32,125 bases of DNA, taken from the NCBI GenBank assembly GCA_015999985.1, contig JAECRA010000051.1:1-32125 (forward strand). Direction: 5' to 3'. The position numbers and the translations under genes were made by a program. This document shows positions 25,846 through 32,125 of the stretch, piece after piece (within the stretch, counting starts at the first letter, position 1; the number at the start of each line of letters is the position of its first letter). The DNA comes from Comamonadaceae bacterium. GTDB taxonomy: Bacteria > Pseudomonadota > Gammaproteobacteria > Burkholderiales > Burkholderiaceae_C. The notes under the pieces were generated by a model. The model was not told where the DNA came from. It searched no databases and was given only the letters and a program-made list of their open reading frames with translations.

Positions 25846-27063
25846 TCAAGCTGTGCGCTTGCTTAGATTTTGAATGGTTTGAAGCACGTTCTCGTTGTTG
25901 CCTTGAATGATCTTGCTGACGAGGAGCGCGCTGTCTTGTATCTGCTCGATCAGCTTCTTGATGGCTTCACGGCCTTCTTCCATGGCCAGGTTCAAATTGG
26001 AGATAAAGGCTTCAAGCTCTTTCTTGTCTGCCAGCTTGTGTTCAGCGTTTCGTTGATAGGAAGCAGACGCAATGGTGGTCGCTCCCTCTCCGAGCTGAGT
26101 CACCGCTTGCACGCCTGCGGTGGTGGCATTGAACATGGCTTTAGTAGTAGCTGCCGCTGCACCCGGATCAACAGTCTTCAAAAGCGCAGACACGTTGCCT
26201 CCCGAGGCGACGAACATGATGGCGCCGATCCCAATCGTAGCTGTGAGTCCGACGCCCATGGCAACCCACGAGGTCGTCACATCGTTTGCGCCACTTAGTT
26301 GGCAGATGCCCGTCGCCGCAGTTGCGAGCAATTGAGGCTCTACCAGCACAGGGAAAATCAGCAGTGCGCCTACGCCACCTGCCATGGTCTTGCCGATTTT
26401 TTCGCGTTTTTCTTCGCTTACGTCGAATTTTGCAAGAACCAGGCTCGACAACTTCGTCAAACCGTTGGACAGGCTGATTTCCGGCCCGCCGCCCATCTTA
26501 CTGACGCCATGATCGATCACGGACAGGGTGGCAGCCGTAAGACCGATGCCTGCCAGAACCACGAGAGGGGTTGTTAATCCGGCTGAGAAGGGTGTTAATC
26601 CGAGTGCGACCGCGAGCGCCATCCCGGATGCTGCGACCGCAGCAATTTTGCCGATCAAGCCAAATATCTTGCCAGCGGATCCAGCCTTGGAGGCCTTTTC
26701 GCACTCACCGACCCACGCCTTGATTTTCTCTTGCTGGCTTTCGTTGGCTTGTCGAGACTTGTTGGCCGAGTCGGTGACGACGTTCTTGTGGGTCTCGAGC
26801 TGAGAGTGTTCGGACGCGGAATAAAGGTATTGCAACAGCGCCGCCACCTCATCGGAGCCCAAGGACCTGACGGGCGGTGCCAGGGCAGGAGCTCCATTGG
26901 CGTCCTTGATGCCGTCCAATGCACTTGACGTGTCCGGATCGCGAGCGATATCCGCGGAGTTGTGCGCAGAGGCAAAGCGGCTGGCGGTGGGCGCTGCCTC
27001 CTCTGCCGTAAGGGCAAGCTGACGGTTGTATGACCCTGCGGTCGGGTGATTGACTGAAGACAT
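25846..27063 (-). CDS. sctE: Major translocator SctE (YopB/BopB-like)
   Basis: 405 aa. Large pore-forming translocator inserted in the host membrane. Hydrophobic stretches at about 133-183 (GLIGKIAAVAASGMALAVAL onwards), 226-240 and 263-287 are separated by a polar loop, as in YopB/SipB proteins. N-terminal 1-120 is polar with coiled-coil potential; C-terminal 340-400 is amphipathic helix. Start is 10 bp after the sctB stop. The identification rests on hydrophobicity pattern, size, SycD-type chaperones on both sides, and similarity of the core to BopB as I remember it. Confidence 0.88.
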   Translation of the reverse strand: MSSVNHPTAGSYNRQLALTAEEAAPTASRFASAHNSADIARDPDTSSALDGIKDANGAPALAPPVRSLGSDEVAALLQYLYSASEHSQLETHKNVVTDSANKSRQANESQQEKIKAWVGECEKASKAGSAGKIFGLIGKIAAVAASGMALAVALGLTPFSAGLTTPLVVLAGIGLTAATLSVIDHGVSKMGGGPEISLSNGLTKLSSLVLAKFDVSEEKREKIGKTMAGGVGALLIFPVLVEPQLLATAATGICQLSGANDVTTSWVAMGVGLTATIGIGAIMFVASGGNVSALLKTVDPGAAAATTKAMFNATTAGVQAVTQLGEGATTIASASYQRNAEHKLADKKELEAFISNLNLAMEEGREAIKKLIEQIQDSALLVSKIIQGNNENVLQTIQNLSKRTA

Positions 27064-27073
27064 TGAGGGCCTA

Positions 27074-28321
27074 TCAGATGTTGCGCGCGATACCGCGGGT
27101 GGTCTCTATGTTGCCTTGATTGACAGCTTGCAAGATGTCTCTCCAGGAGCGTATTTGCTCCATCGTTGTCTGTATGGCGTCGCCTGCACCCTGGAGGGCT
27201 ATGTCATGTGCCTTGGACTCTGCTTCCAGCTCTGCTTTGCGCGCCTGATGGCTAGCCGCAGAATTCTGGAAAAATGCGTTGCTGGCACTTCCCAAGCCGT
27301 GGGCCGTGTCGGACATGCCTCTCAGTTTGGCAGCAGACTGGTCAAGTTCCCTCAGTTTCACATCACGCTCAGTTGGCTGCTTCGTCTGCTCAGGCTCTTG
27401 AGCCGCTTCTTTCGCAGTGGGCGCAGCGGGTTCTGGCTGCGGATCGGAGCCGTCAAGTTTCATCCGTTTGGTCTCAGGTTGAGTTGGCTGCTCTTCCTGC
27501 ACAGATTCGCTCATTCTTTTTTCATTGCGCTTGGCGGCGTCTTGCTGAGCGGCGCTCGCGCGTTTCTGCTCTACGGCATTGCTTTCATCTGGCGAAATTT
27601 GGCTCTTCGATTGCTGGTTCTCGCCGAGCTTGGGTTCCTGCTTCTCGATGGTCGTCATTCCCACATCGCCACTCTTCGCGCGGGCGTCTGCTGTGCGTTC
27701 GGACGCGGTATTTGGGGTGGATTCCCAACGTTTCATTTCCGTCATTTCAATGTCGCCTGGCTTCGTGCCCGCGTCGGCTTTGAGCGCGGAAGCGCTGCCA
27801 GGTGTTGGCGTGGAAGCAGGGGTGGTTTGTGGAGTACTGTTCAGTTCCTTGAGAGACGACAGGTTGTTCATGGCGTTTTTTGCCTGAAAAGCGCCTGAAC
27901 CCATAGTCAGGCCGCCAGAGGCCAATGAACCCATAAGGGTTTGAAATGCCGCATCGCGAATCTCTTTGGCTGCGGAGTTCAAGGAGTTGATACTGGCCTG
28001 GCTCTCTGCTTTGCGAACCAGTTTATCGCTCCTGGCCTTTTCGATACCGCATTGGTGCATCAGCAGGAGCAAGCTGTTGTGGTCTCCCAATAATTGACTG
28101 CCATTCAGACTGCCTAGTCCGACGACGGTTGAGGAAATATGTCTCGAATCCGTGACGGGTGTTGAAAGGGGAGATGTCTCTTTTCTGCTGTGATTCCCTA
28201 TTGCAGATAAATCGGCCTCACTCTGAATGCCGTCGACCTGATCGGGCTTTTCGCCGGAAGAATCCACGACTGGCAAGCGAGTTGTCGGGATGAATCCGGA
28301 GTTAACTGAGTTCAAAGCCAT
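27074..28321 (-). CDS. sctB: Minor translocator SctB (YopD/BopD-like), with long hydrophilic insert
   Basis: 415 aa. One moderately hydrophobic segment (about 124-145, FQTLMGSLASGGLTMGSGAF) and an amphipathic C-terminal helix (GDAIQTTMEQIRSWRDIL) fit YopD-type minor translocators, which pair with SctE in the host membrane. Between ~160 and ~330 lies a long hydrophilic, Pro/Glu/Lys-rich stretch that makes it longer than most relatives. Within it are two imperfect 29-aa-period repeats (ADAGTKPGDIEMTEM at ~182 and ADARAKSGDVGMTTI at ~211) and PETKRMKLD at 282-290, close to the c-Myc nuclear localisation signal. Ribosome site is weak. Confidence 0.82.
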   Translation of the reverse strand: MALNSVNSGFIPTTRLPVVDSSGEKPDQVDGIQSEADLSAIGNHSRKETSPLSTPVTDSRHISSTVVGLGSLNGSQLLGDHNSLLLLMHQCGIEKARSDKLVRKAESQASINSLNSAAKEIRDAAFQTLMGSLASGGLTMGSGAFQAKNAMNNLSSLKELNSTPQTTPASTPTPGSASALKADAGTKPGDIEMTEMKRWESTPNTASERTADARAKSGDVGMTTIEKQEPKLGENQQSKSQISPDESNAVEQKRASAAQQDAAKRNEKRMSESVQEEQPTQPETKRMKLDGSDPQPEPAAPTAKEAAQEPEQTKQPTERDVKLRELDQSAAKLRGMSDTAHGLGSASNAFFQNSAASHQARKAELEAESKAHDIALQGAGDAIQTTMEQIRSWRDILQAVNQGNIETTRGIARNI

Positions 28322-28360
28322 AATTATTTTCCAAATATAAGGTTTTAGTGCAGGCCGCGC

Positions 28361-28903
28361 TTATCGGGTTGTGGATGTGCCCGCAGACGCTGTCGAGTTG
28401 CTTTTTTGGGAAATGCTTGCAAGCAAAATTCTGGCACGCGATTTAAGTGCCTGTTGGGCAGGGCTTTCGTCGGCTATTTCAATGACCAAACTTAATGATT
28501 CCGTGGCAAGCTCAAAATTTCCCAGCGCAATCAGGCACTCGCCGCTGAAAAAGATAGGCGTGGGATCATTCACCAAGAGCAGGGCAGCGGTGGAATAGTG
28601 CTGCAGTGCGTCCTTATATTTGCCGAGCATCTGCGCTGCACCAGCAAGCGCCATGAGGTAGCGTTCATTCATATGTTCATAAATAACCAGCAGTGAGAAC
28701 ACACTGAACGCATCTTCGAAGCGGGCCTGAGAATAAAACCCATGCCCCAGTTGATAAAGCGCTTCACGCCGCTCTGGTGAGATGTTCATCGCATCTCCTA
28801 CTGAGCCGCCTGCCGCCAACCACTTTTGCATCGTCTGTGCCTGGTCGATCAGCTGCGAAGCGTCGAAGTCTCCAGCGAAAGAATTGGAATGGGTGCTTGG
28901 CAT
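28361..28903 (-). CDS. Translocator chaperone, SycD/LcrH family (first copy)
   Basis: 180 aa. Three TPR units are visible: ALYQLGHGFYSQARFEDAFSVFSLLVIYEHMN, RYLMALAGAAQMLGKYKDALQHYSTAALL, PIFFSGECLIALGNFELATESLSLVIE. This is the class II translocator chaperone pattern. It precedes sctB and is probably its partner (BcrH1-like by position). A GGAG lies about 10 bp before the ATG. The N-terminal ~40 residues and the Ser/Thr-rich C-terminal tail lie outside the TPR core. Confidence 0.9.
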   Translation of the reverse strand: MPSTHSNSFAGDFDASQLIDQAQTMQKWLAAGGSVGDAMNISPERREALYQLGHGFYSQARFEDAFSVFSLLVIYEHMNERYLMALAGAAQMLGKYKDALQHYSTAALLLVNDPTPIFFSGECLIALGNFELATESLSLVIEIADESPAQQALKSRARILLASISQKSNSTASAGTSTTR

Positions 28904-28925
28904 GGTCGTGGGCTCCGGAATGAAA

Positions 28926-29762
28926 TCAACGCATGTTTGAAATGATGGACAAGCGGCTGTCCAGCATTTTCTTGACGAAGTTCGACATCAAATCAAAAGC
29001 CTCGTTACGCCTCGAGTTCAAGGTTTGCAGGCGCAACATGTCCATCTGGTTGGTGCTATTGTTGGCGTCGATCTGCCCTTTGATTTTGGTGATGGCCGTG
29101 TCAATGTCACCTTTTGTGGTGGCTTTGGAGAAAATGCCTTTCACAGAATTTTCCAGGTCCAAAATATTCTGCTTCTTGGTCGCAATATCGGCACGGACCT
29201 TTGGAAGTTCTTCAGAATCAATTTTCATTTTTTCGTTTTGTGCTTTATCGTTCAAAAACCCGTTTTTGTCGAAGTTTTTGCTATTAGCAAGCAGATCTGC
29301 ACGTTTCTTGGTAAGCGAAGCCTCTTTGTTTGTCAAGTCACCCAAAGCGTCTTTTGCTTTTTTTAGATCACCTTCTTTTTTGGCTTTCTCAGCGAAAATT
29401 TGGCTGTCCATTCCCGCATTTTTGACGGATTCCGCAAAGGCTTGACCAACCTTGAATCCATCCTCGCCGATGGCAGTGTCGGCCTTTGCATCACTTTTGA
29501 GTGTGTTTTGAATGGCGATGGCGTCTGTCAGAGCCTGGTTTAACTTGACATTGGTTTCATTTCGCCTCTGTACCTCTTCCAACTGCTGCCGGAGTTGCTT
29601 CTCCATGAGGTCCACAAACTTGGATTTGACATATATCATGAGCGACTCGAGATCTAGTGTTTTTGTGTCGATCCCTGATGTTTCTATGTCTATTTCCGGT
29701 TTTCCATAGGTCGTTGGTCGCTCTGGAACCCCGATATCGTTTTGCTTCACGGAATTAATCAT
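28926..29762 (-). CDS. sctA: T3SS tip/filament protein SctA (Bsp22-like)
   Basis: 278 aa. Both ends resemble Bordetella Bsp22, the tip/filament protein, as I recall it: IDTKTLDLESLMIYVKSKFVD near the N terminus and QMDMLRLQTLNSRRNEAF then KKMLDSRLSIISNMR at the C terminus. These ends should form the long coiled coil that polymerises on the needle. The middle, ~100-205, is a Lys/Asp/Asn-rich stretch that is longer than in Bsp22 (about 205 aa in total), so this protein carries an insertion. The coding DNA is markedly more AT-rich than its neighbours. AGGAG lies 8 bp before the ATG. Confidence 0.8.
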   Translation of the reverse strand: MINSVKQNDIGVPERPTTYGKPEIDIETSGIDTKTLDLESLMIYVKSKFVDLMEKQLRQQLEEVQRRNETNVKLNQALTDAIAIQNTLKSDAKADTAIGEDGFKVGQAFAESVKNAGMDSQIFAEKAKKEGDLKKAKDALGDLTNKEASLTKKRADLLANSKNFDKNGFLNDKAQNEKMKIDSEELPKVRADIATKKQNILDLENSVKGIFSKATTKGDIDTAITKIKGQIDANNSTNQMDMLRLQTLNSRRNEAFDLMSNFVKKMLDSRLSIISNMR

Positions 29763-29828
29763 GTTCTATTCTCCTTTTGTTTAGGAAGATTTTTTCAAGT
29801 TTTCGAATGGAAGCGTCTGAATCGCCGT

Positions 29829-30128
29829 TCAGATGATGTTGCGGTCGCGTCGGGGCCGAGTGCGCGTTTCTGCAGAAGGTCGCGTCATGCCGGTAAGTTG
29901 CTCCCGGGCTTGTCGGTCTGCAGCGCGCAGCTCATCTGCAACGGCTGCCTGGGCTTCAGCCAGCAACTCAGGGGTTTCAATAGAAGCAAAGTACGCACGA
30001 ACTTTGTCTCTATCAAGTCCCAGCTCCTCGAAAAAAGTGTCTCCCCTCTTGAGGTCGTTTTCCACGCTCTGGATGATTTGCTTCATCTGGGCTGCGAAGC
30101 TTTCGCTGGTGGAATCGGTTTGTGACAT
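29829..30128 (-). CDS. Small acidic protein of unknown function, first full gene of the T3SS operon
   Basis: 99 aa, not recognised. Residues 1-80 are helical and acidic (MKQIIQSVENDLKRGDTFFEEL; LGLDRDKVRAYFASIETPELLA), and the C terminus turns basic (RTRPRRDRN). There is no signal peptide or membrane helix. AGGAG lies 8 bp before the ATG. As the first full gene downstream of the putative ECF promoter and just before sctA, it could be a secretion regulator or a chaperone for SctA, but nothing in the sequence decides this. Confidence 0.7.
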   Translation of the reverse strand: MSQTDSTSESFAAQMKQIIQSVENDLKRGDTFFEELGLDRDKVRAYFASIETPELLAEAQAAVADELRAADRQAREQLTGMTRPSAETRTRPRRDRNII

Positions 30129-30182
30129 CTCTCGTGCTCCTGGCGGGTATGCGGGCGGGTGAATGGTTGTACGGGTTGACAG

Positions 30183-30257
30183 TTAGCGACTGGCTGGCCG
30201 CATGAGGAAGGTACCCACGCCGCCTTCGCGATCGAGGAATTGATTGCATAGCGACAT
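30183..30257 (-). CDS. Putative 24-aa leader peptide upstream of the sctA operon
   Basis: Too short for standard calling. AGGAG sits 5 bp before an ATG, followed by 24 codons (MSLCNQFLDREGGVGTFLMR is the first 20 residues) and TAA. It lies within the expected 5' leader, 66 nt after the putative ECF promoter box and 54 bp before the next gene. It could be a leader peptide controlling the operon, or a remnant of a longer gene. Only the ribosome site and position support it. Confidence 0.4.
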   Translation of the reverse strand: MSLCNQFLDREGGVGTFLMRPASR

Positions 30258-30322
30258 GAATGCTCCTGAAAGGTTGACGTACATGGTTCGTTGTCAGTTG
30301 AAATCTTGCGATTACTACAGGG

Positions 30323-30352
30323 TTAGTCACCGCTGAAGCCGTTGCGTTCCAA
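30323..30352 (-). promoter_or_regulatory. Putative ECF-type (HrpL/BtrS-like) promoter of the sctA-to-phosphatase operon
   Basis: On the leftward strand: TTGGAAC, 5 nt, GGCTT, 4 nt, GGTGACT, then AA. The same 30-bp layout, with 20 of 30 bases identical, occurs at 30835-30864 in the opposite direction in front of sctW. GGAAC as a -35 with a 15-16 bp spacer resembles hrp boxes read by HrpL (GGAACC-N15/16-CCACNNA). It lies 65 bp before the leader ORF start. Confidence 0.7.
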
Positions 30353-30380
30353 TCGGGTCGTGCAAGTTGTTGAATATTTC

Positions 30381-30437
30381 GATTTGTAAGGCGAACGGCC
30401 GTGATGGGTAAGTGCGCGCTGACTTATCCTACAAATC
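30381..30437. repeat. Nested inverted repeats in the regulatory region
   Basis: Outer arms GATTTGTAAGG (30381-30391) and CCTACAAATC (30428-30437) match except for one extra A. Inner arms GGGTAAGT (30406-30413) and ACTTATCC (30422-30429) match with one G-T pair. They lie upstream of the leftward promoter, so they act as DNA or belong to an unseen RNA. Confidence 0.35.
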
Positions 30438-30567
30438 TCCCCCGTCTCGCTCTCCTGACACAGTGTCTCATCAATCTCGGCTAGAACTAAAGTAACTTCG
30501 TTCAGACGTAAAAACATCATACTTTTGTTTTCATGCAGAATGAGGACTGTTGCACAGGCTTGGCGGG

Positions 30568-30588
30568 GACCATCTGAATCAGATGGTC
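30568..30588. promoter_or_regulatory. Perfect 21-bp palindrome, candidate operator
   Basis: GACCATCTGA and its exact reverse complement TCAGATGGTC flank a single central A. It lies between the two divergent promoter boxes. A dimeric regulator could bind; I cannot name one. Confidence 0.5.
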
Positions 30589-30640
30589 GTCGTTTGTGCT
30601 CGTTGTGAGGTGCGGGCAGTTGCTGCCGCATGAGCCTGCT

Positions 30641-30818
30641 AGTGTGCTGTCCCGTAAATACCTGGACAAGATGAAATTGATGCATTCGTGCCCAGGGCAA
30701 GGCCTAGGCAGCCCCGCACAAAACGCAGTGATACCGGGCGGTATCGCGAGGCTTTGAAACGCTGCCATGGGTGCGAAGGCGCGATTTCATGTACAGGTTA
30801 TTTACGGGACAGCACACT
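30641..30818. mobile_element. 178-bp MITE-like element
   Basis: Perfect 20-bp terminal inverted repeats: AGTGTGCTGTCCCGTAAATA at 30641-30660 and its reverse complement at 30799-30818. Similarity continues inward (CCTG / CAGG) with a 1-base offset. No transposase fits inside 178 bp. If the ends start at TGTGCTG, the flanks read CTAG and CTGG, a possible imperfect 4-bp target duplication. It ends 16 bp before the sctW promoter box. Confidence 0.7.
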
Positions 30819-30834
30819 GGATCAGCTTCTAATG

Positions 30835-30864
30835 TTGGAACTAGTTGGCTTGTCGGGTGACTCA
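30835..30864 (+). promoter_or_regulatory. Putative ECF-type (HrpL/BtrS-like) promoter of the sctW operon
   Basis: TTGGAAC, 5 nt, GGCTT, 4 nt, GGTGACT, then CA. Mirrors the box at 30323-30352 in spacing and 20 of 30 bases. It lies 48 bp before the sctW start, which fits transcription starting near 30870. Confidence 0.7.
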
Positions 30865-30912
30865 CGATGAGAAAGCTGGTTAATTTCAACCTCATTCGTT
30901 TTCGGGTCAAAC

Positions 30913-32046
30913 ATGAGCTTCATAGATCCATCCGCCGCACATTCCACACCTTTTGAGTCGCCTCAAGGGCGAGCCTCTGAGCGTGGTACGAACCTGCGTG
31001 GCCATCTTGAGCAAGATCAGCTTCAGGTCGAACTGGACGCGTCTATGCTGGCGGAAGCCGCCGAGGAAATAAGCCTGTTTTATTCCGAATCTGCGGAATC
31101 CAAGCATGTTGCAGAGCGCAAGAAGGAGTTGGCCCGCCCCCGTTCTGTCATGAGCTCTCAAGCGATCGAAAGCTACATTGACGACGCGGAAGGGGAGGAG
31201 GGCGAAGACGGCGAGGACGGTTTGAGCAAGCTCAAGAGCCTGGTTGAAAGCGTCATGAGTGGTCAGGGAGATCCGGGCGCGCATGTCCGCCATGCTTTCC
31301 TTCGCCCTACGTCTCAATATCTTGCCCTTCAATATGCACTGCAGCAGGGTGAGCGAGGCGGCAGCTCCGAGCAATTGCTCGGCAACCTACGCGATGCGCT
31401 CGACGATCTTGAGATGGAGCACGGCCCGCGCATTCGGGCTGATGTCAACACCATTGCGGTCGCAAAGGAACGGCCGCCAGGCAGCGCGCGCGACCCCGCG
31501 GGCGTCGCTCAATTTCAGTCTACATATGTCGACTTGGTGTTGGGTCACGCAACGCTCGCCGGCACGCTCCTGCTGGTGCTTGAGCAGTTCGGAGAGACTG
31601 GACTGGAGGCTGGCATGGCCAGGTTGCAGCGCGCTTTGGGGCACGACCTGGCTGCCGAGCGTCCCAGCGCAGACGCCACACACCTGCACAACCTGGTCCA
31701 GGATCTGTATCACCTAGGCGTAGCGACCACGGTTTTGGAAGGCTGTCGCGAATTGCTCGCAGTGCTCAAGGCACGGCATGGCATTGACTCCAAGATTTCG
31801 GTCGCGCTCATGCAAGACCTTGTGAAGTTGAGCGGCGAATCCTGGGTATCTTCAGATCGCTTCATTCGGCTGGCTGAGAAAGCGGGCGCAGAAGAAATCG
31901 AGCCACAGATCAATTTCATCACGGGCTTGAAGGGTTTGTTGCGTGACATGCCGCCCAAGATTTTTGTCGATCTCGACCAACGCCAGAGTGTCTTCAATGC
32001 GGCGCAGGACGCATTGGACTCGGCCATCGACAGAGAGGACCAGTGA
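30913..32046 (+). CDS. sctW: T3SS gatekeeper SctW (YopN-TyeA fusion, BopN-like)
   Basis: 377 aa. Gatekeepers plug the export apparatus until host contact and set the order translocators-before-effectors. N-terminal ~60 residues are polar (secretion signal and chaperone site), followed by an acidic stretch (DDAEGEEGEDGEDG), then the helical YopN core and a C-terminal TyeA-like part (~285-370: ISVALMQDLVKLSGESWVSS; QINFITGLKGLLRDMPPKIF). In Yersinia YopN and TyeA are separate; here they are one protein, as in InvE/MxiC/BopN types. No clear ribosome site precedes the ATG. A SycN-like chaperone gene follows 1 bp later. Confidence 0.9.
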   Translation: MSFIDPSAAHSTPFESPQGRASERGTNLRGHLEQDQLQVELDASMLAEAAEEISLFYSESAESKHVAERKKELARPRSVMSSQAIESYIDDAEGEEGEDGEDGLSKLKSLVESVMSGQGDPGAHVRHAFLRPTSQYLALQYALQQGERGGSSEQLLGNLRDALDDLEMEHGPRIRADVNTIAVAKERPPGSARDPAGVAQFQSTYVDLVLGHATLAGTLLLVLEQFGETGLEAGMARLQRALGHDLAAERPSADATHLHNLVQDLYHLGVATTVLEGCRELLAVLKARHGIDSKISVALMQDLVKLSGESWVSSDRFIRLAEKAGAEEIEPQINFITGLKGLLRDMPPKIFVDLDQRQSVFNAAQDALDSAIDREDQ

Positions 32047-32047
32047 T

Positions 32048-32125
32048 ATGACGACGCTTGAGCAGGCGTTGGCCGAGTTTGGCCAGGACATGGGGGTGCA
32101 AGCATTGACGCCGGGTCCTTCTGGC
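32048..32125 (+). CDS. N-terminal part of a SycN-like T3SS chaperone (runs off window)
   Basis: 26 codons visible (MTTLEQALAEFGQDMGVQAL then TPGPSG). The start resembles SycN, where a helix and a FCQDLGV-type motif open the protein, and SycN with YscB is the chaperone of YopN. It begins 1 bp after the sctW stop. A class I chaperone is plausible from position and the FGQDMGV match, but most of the gene is missing. Confidence 0.6.
   Translation, partial: MTTLEQALAEFGQDMGVQALTPGPSG

Noticed and set aside
27050..27898. Open frame of 282 codons on the plus strand
   Set aside because: It is antisense to sctB and the end of sctE; the plus-strand translation is a hydrophobic, Arg/Leu/Phe-rich shadow with no ribosome site, while the minus-strand genes fit the T3SS order.
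30323..30700. 125-codon minus-strand frame in the intergenic region
   Set aside because: It crosses the MITE-like end and the palindrome, has no ribosome site and no recognisable protein pattern.
1..32125. CRISPR arrays, tRNA or rRNA genes, integrases
   Set aside because: None seen: no regularly spaced repeats, no cloverleaf or CCA-ended candidate noticed, and no recombinase-like protein in any frame.

Overview
The window looks like the chromosome of a betaproteobacterium of the order Burkholderiales, most likely Comamonadaceae-like. This is inferred from protein style, GC-rich codon use and the lptG-lptF/pepA-holC neighbourhood; no database search was possible.

Left part (1-7613) is ordinary housekeeping DNA. 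Leftward genes are a small CbiX-type chelatase, lptG and lptF. Rightward genes are pepA, holC and a proline-rich protein of unknown function. A structured intergenic element and three copies of a 15-bp tandem repeat follow, then ompW (leftward) and a branched-chain amino-acid binding protein (livK-like, rightward) that ends in a strong hairpin terminator.

Right part (7619-32125) is a type III secretion system (T3SS) locus. A leftward run of about 22.5 kb begins near 30.3 kb and ends against the livK terminator. In transcription order it holds: a 24-codon leader ORF, a 99-aa protein of unknown function, the tip/filament protein SctA (Bsp22-like), a SycD/LcrH chaperone, the translocators SctB and SctE, a second SycD-type chaperone, a small TPR protein, SctI, J, K, L, N, O, P, Q, R, S, T and U, a CesT-like chaperone, the secretin SctC, and four genes of a putative envelope-sensing module. 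That module comprises an ABC_sub_bind-type periplasmic protein, two membrane sensors without a recognisable output domain, and a HAMP-SpoIIE phosphatase. Many genes overlap by ATGA. The order and protein features match, from memory, the Bordetella bsc locus, whose expression depends on the Btr partner-switching proteins and the ECF sigma factor BtrS. To the right, sctW (a YopN-TyeA fusion) and the start of a SycN-like chaperone run rightward and leave the window.

The 784-bp region between the two T3SS operons (30129-30912) is the main regulatory region. It carries two divergent copies of one motif, GGAAC-N15-GTGACT, one facing each operon, which I read as ECF sigma (HrpL/BtrS-type) promoters. 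It also carries a 178-bp MITE-like element, a perfect 21-bp palindrome and nested inverted repeats. The most notable possibilities are the sensor-phosphatase module, the paired promoters, and a c-Myc-like nuclear localisation motif in SctB. The cognate ECF sigma, anti-sigma kinase and anti-sigma antagonist, and sctV, sctD and sctF, are not in this window.
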